Assembly: GCF_001403875.1 (NCBI RefSeq)
Contig: NZ_LN884299.1
Span: 1,116,117-1,180,116 of the forward strand
From: Paenibacillus ihumii
GTDB taxonomy: Bacteria; Bacillota; Bacilli; Paenibacillales; Paenibacillaceae
Direction: 5' to 3'
DNA: 64,000 nt
Shown: positions 62,774-64,000 of the stretch, in pieces
How positions within the stretch are numbered: the first letter of the stretch is position 1
How the letters are laid out: every line of letters begins with the position of its first letter
Notes under the pieces: model-generated
The model's input: only the letters and a program-made list of their open reading frames with translations
Told to the model about the DNA's origin: nothing
The model's database searches: none
Translations under genes and position numbers: made by a program

Positions 62774-63676
62774 TCAGCTGTAATACAGCTCAAAGATCAA
62801 ATGCTCGTTATAATTGCCGAAGCCTTTGCCGAACAGCGTTAAACCGCCGACATGCTCGGCATCGTCCTCGACGGAGAGCTTGAATGTCCACTGCTTTTCC
62901 AGGATATGAACATCATTCAGGGTCACGCCGGACAACTTCAATCCGTCCATAAACGTACCTTCGTGATTGATGCGTAGTTTTTTCAGCAGGCCGTATTGAT
63001 TGGTCTGGTTATGCCACCAGCTCGGCGTATATTTCCCCCGGCTGTCCCCATAGTCGCCCGGGCTCGTCCAATGGCCCAGCTTGACTCCGTTCAGGCTGAA
63101 CGTGATATCCGATGGCCAATTGTTGTTCGTGCTAGGCGCCTCTGAGGCGATTTCCATCGTAATCACAAGCTCTTGGGGCTGCTGGCTCGACAATAGGAAA
63201 TTAGGGATCTTGTATTCGATAAATCCTTTGCCGAACCAGAGAACCCCCGCGTTAATCCGTTCCTGATCCCAGAAATGCCTTGGATCGTCAAAGCTGCCGA
63301 TAATATGCTCGACCGTAGCAAGGCCGCATGTCGGCTCGATCATGAAGTCCGAATAATGCCCGACCGGAATTTCCGTGCGATGGCATTTTTGCGCCTTCTC
63401 CCCTTTGCGTGGAATAATGATTTCAATGCTCTCCACGGCAAGTGAACAGATTTTCTGCAGCCCGTTCCGCCCGGGAGCCATTTCGCTGGAGACCAGCCCT
63501 GCGGCTTCAAGCTTGCGAACGTGCATCGTCATAATAGCACTGCTTAACCCGAGGGCTTCTGCCAGCTCCTTAATATTCATCGCCCGCTCGGCCAACAGGT
63601 TCATGATACTCAGCCGAACCTGGCTGGATAATGCCTCATATACAGGCAGCGATTGCTCCGTAAGATTTAGCTTCAT
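62774..63676 (-). CDS. ArsR-like winged-helix regulator with large C-terminal domain
   Basis: Regulator of 300 residues from the ATG at 63676, with GGAGG 11 bases upstream; the frame continues back to 63700. The N-terminal winged helix (about 1-85) has SSQVRLSIMNLLAERAMNIKELAEALGLSSAIMTMHVRKLEAAGLV. The rest (about 100-300), with HWTSPGDYGDSRGKYTPSWW and FGKGFGNYNEHLIFELYY, is a beta-rich domain rich in Trp and Gly and may bind a carbohydrate. Classical metal-sensing Cys residues (CxC) are absent from the helix region. Placed convergent to abfA and divergent from a gene beyond the window, it is likely a local regulator of arabinose-glycan use. The ligand is unknown. Confidence 0.85.
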   Translation of the reverse strand: MKLNLTEQSLPVYEALSSQVRLSIMNLLAERAMNIKELAEALGLSSAIMTMHVRKLEAAGLVSSEMAPGRNGLQKICSLAVESIEIIIPRKGEKAQKCHRTEIPVGHYSDFMIEPTCGLATVEHIIGSFDDPRHFWDQERINAGVLWFGKGFIEYKIPNFLLSSQQPQELVITMEIASEAPSTNNNWPSDITFSLNGVKLGHWTSPGDYGDSRGKYTPSWWHNQTNQYGLLKKLRINHEGTFMDGLKLSGVTLNDVHILEKQWTFKLSVEDDAEHVGGLTLFGKGFGNYNEHLIFELYYS

Positions 63677-63995
63677 TCGAAAATTAGCCTCCACCCACAT
63701 TTAGTTTATATATATGTTATGTGATTAAGTGATATATTATTTAAAGTGATCTAGTTCCATTGTAATAGATACGGCCCGATTAGGAAAGACGGCTGCTCCC
63801 GTAATTGCTGGAATGTCTTTGCTTTTTGGCTGAAGGGGCTGTATGGAACTGTATGGGTTGTATGGTAGGGGTTAGTTTGCGGGATCGATAAAAATCCCTA
63901 TGTTCCGATTAGATTGTAAGCGCTATAATAGTATTTATCCGACGATGCGGGAAGCAGCCAGCTGCTTGATCAATATAGGCTTAAGGAGCAAAGCA
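63677..63995. other. Intergenic region before a gene that starts at the right edge
   Basis: The left part is AT-rich (TTTATATATATGTTATGTG, TGATATATTATTT) and probably carries the promoter of the ArsR-like gene. The middle has a short GGGGCTGTATGGAACTGTAT repeat. The right part has a cre-like site and TATAAT before AAGGAG. Confidence 0.5.
63915..63929 (+). promoter_or_regulatory. Candidate cre site overlapping a -10 box
   Basis: TGTAAGCGCTATAA matches the cre consensus TGWAARCGYTWNCW except at one position, and its end forms a perfect TATAAT (63924-63929). CcpA binding here would block transcription of the gene beginning at 63996. No clear -35 is seen. Confidence 0.6.
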
Positions 63996-64000
63996 ATGAG
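63996..64000 (+). CDS. Start of a gene cut by the window edge
   Basis: ATGAG at the very end of the window follows AAGGAG (63983-63988) by seven bases, and a cre/-10 signal lies about 70 bp upstream. The product cannot be read. Catabolite control suggests a sugar-related gene. Confidence 0.5.

Overview
The window comes from a Gram-positive endospore former and looks most like Paenibacillus. The evidence is the spoVAC-spoVAD-spoVAE cluster, the yqeG-yqeH-aroE-yqeI-nadD-yqeK-rsfS-yqeM housekeeping cluster, RNase J, strong GGAGG-type ribosome sites, an SLH-anchored surface enzyme, and many glycoside hydrolases with CUT1 ABC importers and YesM/YesN-type two-component systems. No rRNA or tRNA gene was recognised.

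Layout. (1) 1-24 kb is a glycan region. It holds a truncated AraC regulator, GH31 alpha-xylosidase, an IS3-family element, a sensor kinase without a partner regulator, an LplB/YtcP-like importer with its lipoprotein, GH95 alpha-L-fucosidase, a VanX-like lipoprotein, a 1957-residue SLH-anchored enzyme, and an AraC regulator divergent from GH42 beta-galactosidase. Xylosidase, fucosidase and galactosidase together would remove the side chains of xyloglucan oligosaccharides, probably inside the cell since none has a signal peptide. (2) 24.5-39.3 kb is core: M42 aminopeptidase, SpoVA genes, a MoxR/DUF58/transglutaminase operon and the yqeG-yqeM cluster with a CvfB-like gene added. (3) 39.3-41.9 kb is a gene-poor island of repeats around the second IS copy. 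(4) 41.9-53.9 kb is one apparent operon: binding protein, two permeases, membrane-anchored GH43, second binding protein, YesM-type kinase, YesN-type regulator and GH2. (5) 54-56 kb carries a small HTH protein and RNase J. (6) 56-64 kb carries an AraC regulator divergent from GH127, then GH51, a Cys-rich DUF6171-like protein and an ArsR-like regulator. GH43, GH127 and GH51 point to arabinose-containing plant polymers. No ABC ATPase gene is present, so the importers probably share one encoded elsewhere.

The most unusual aspect is intergenic. At least ten gaps carry short tandem arrays, each with its own unrelated unit (8, 12, 18, 23, 26, 28 or 33 bp). Some gaps also carry non-coding inverted-repeat elements: a 181-bp element in two copies 57 kb apart and two of about 80 bp. 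Both IS copies (each 1369 bp, with 4-bp target duplications GAAT and GTAT) sit in or at the terminal arm of such an element.
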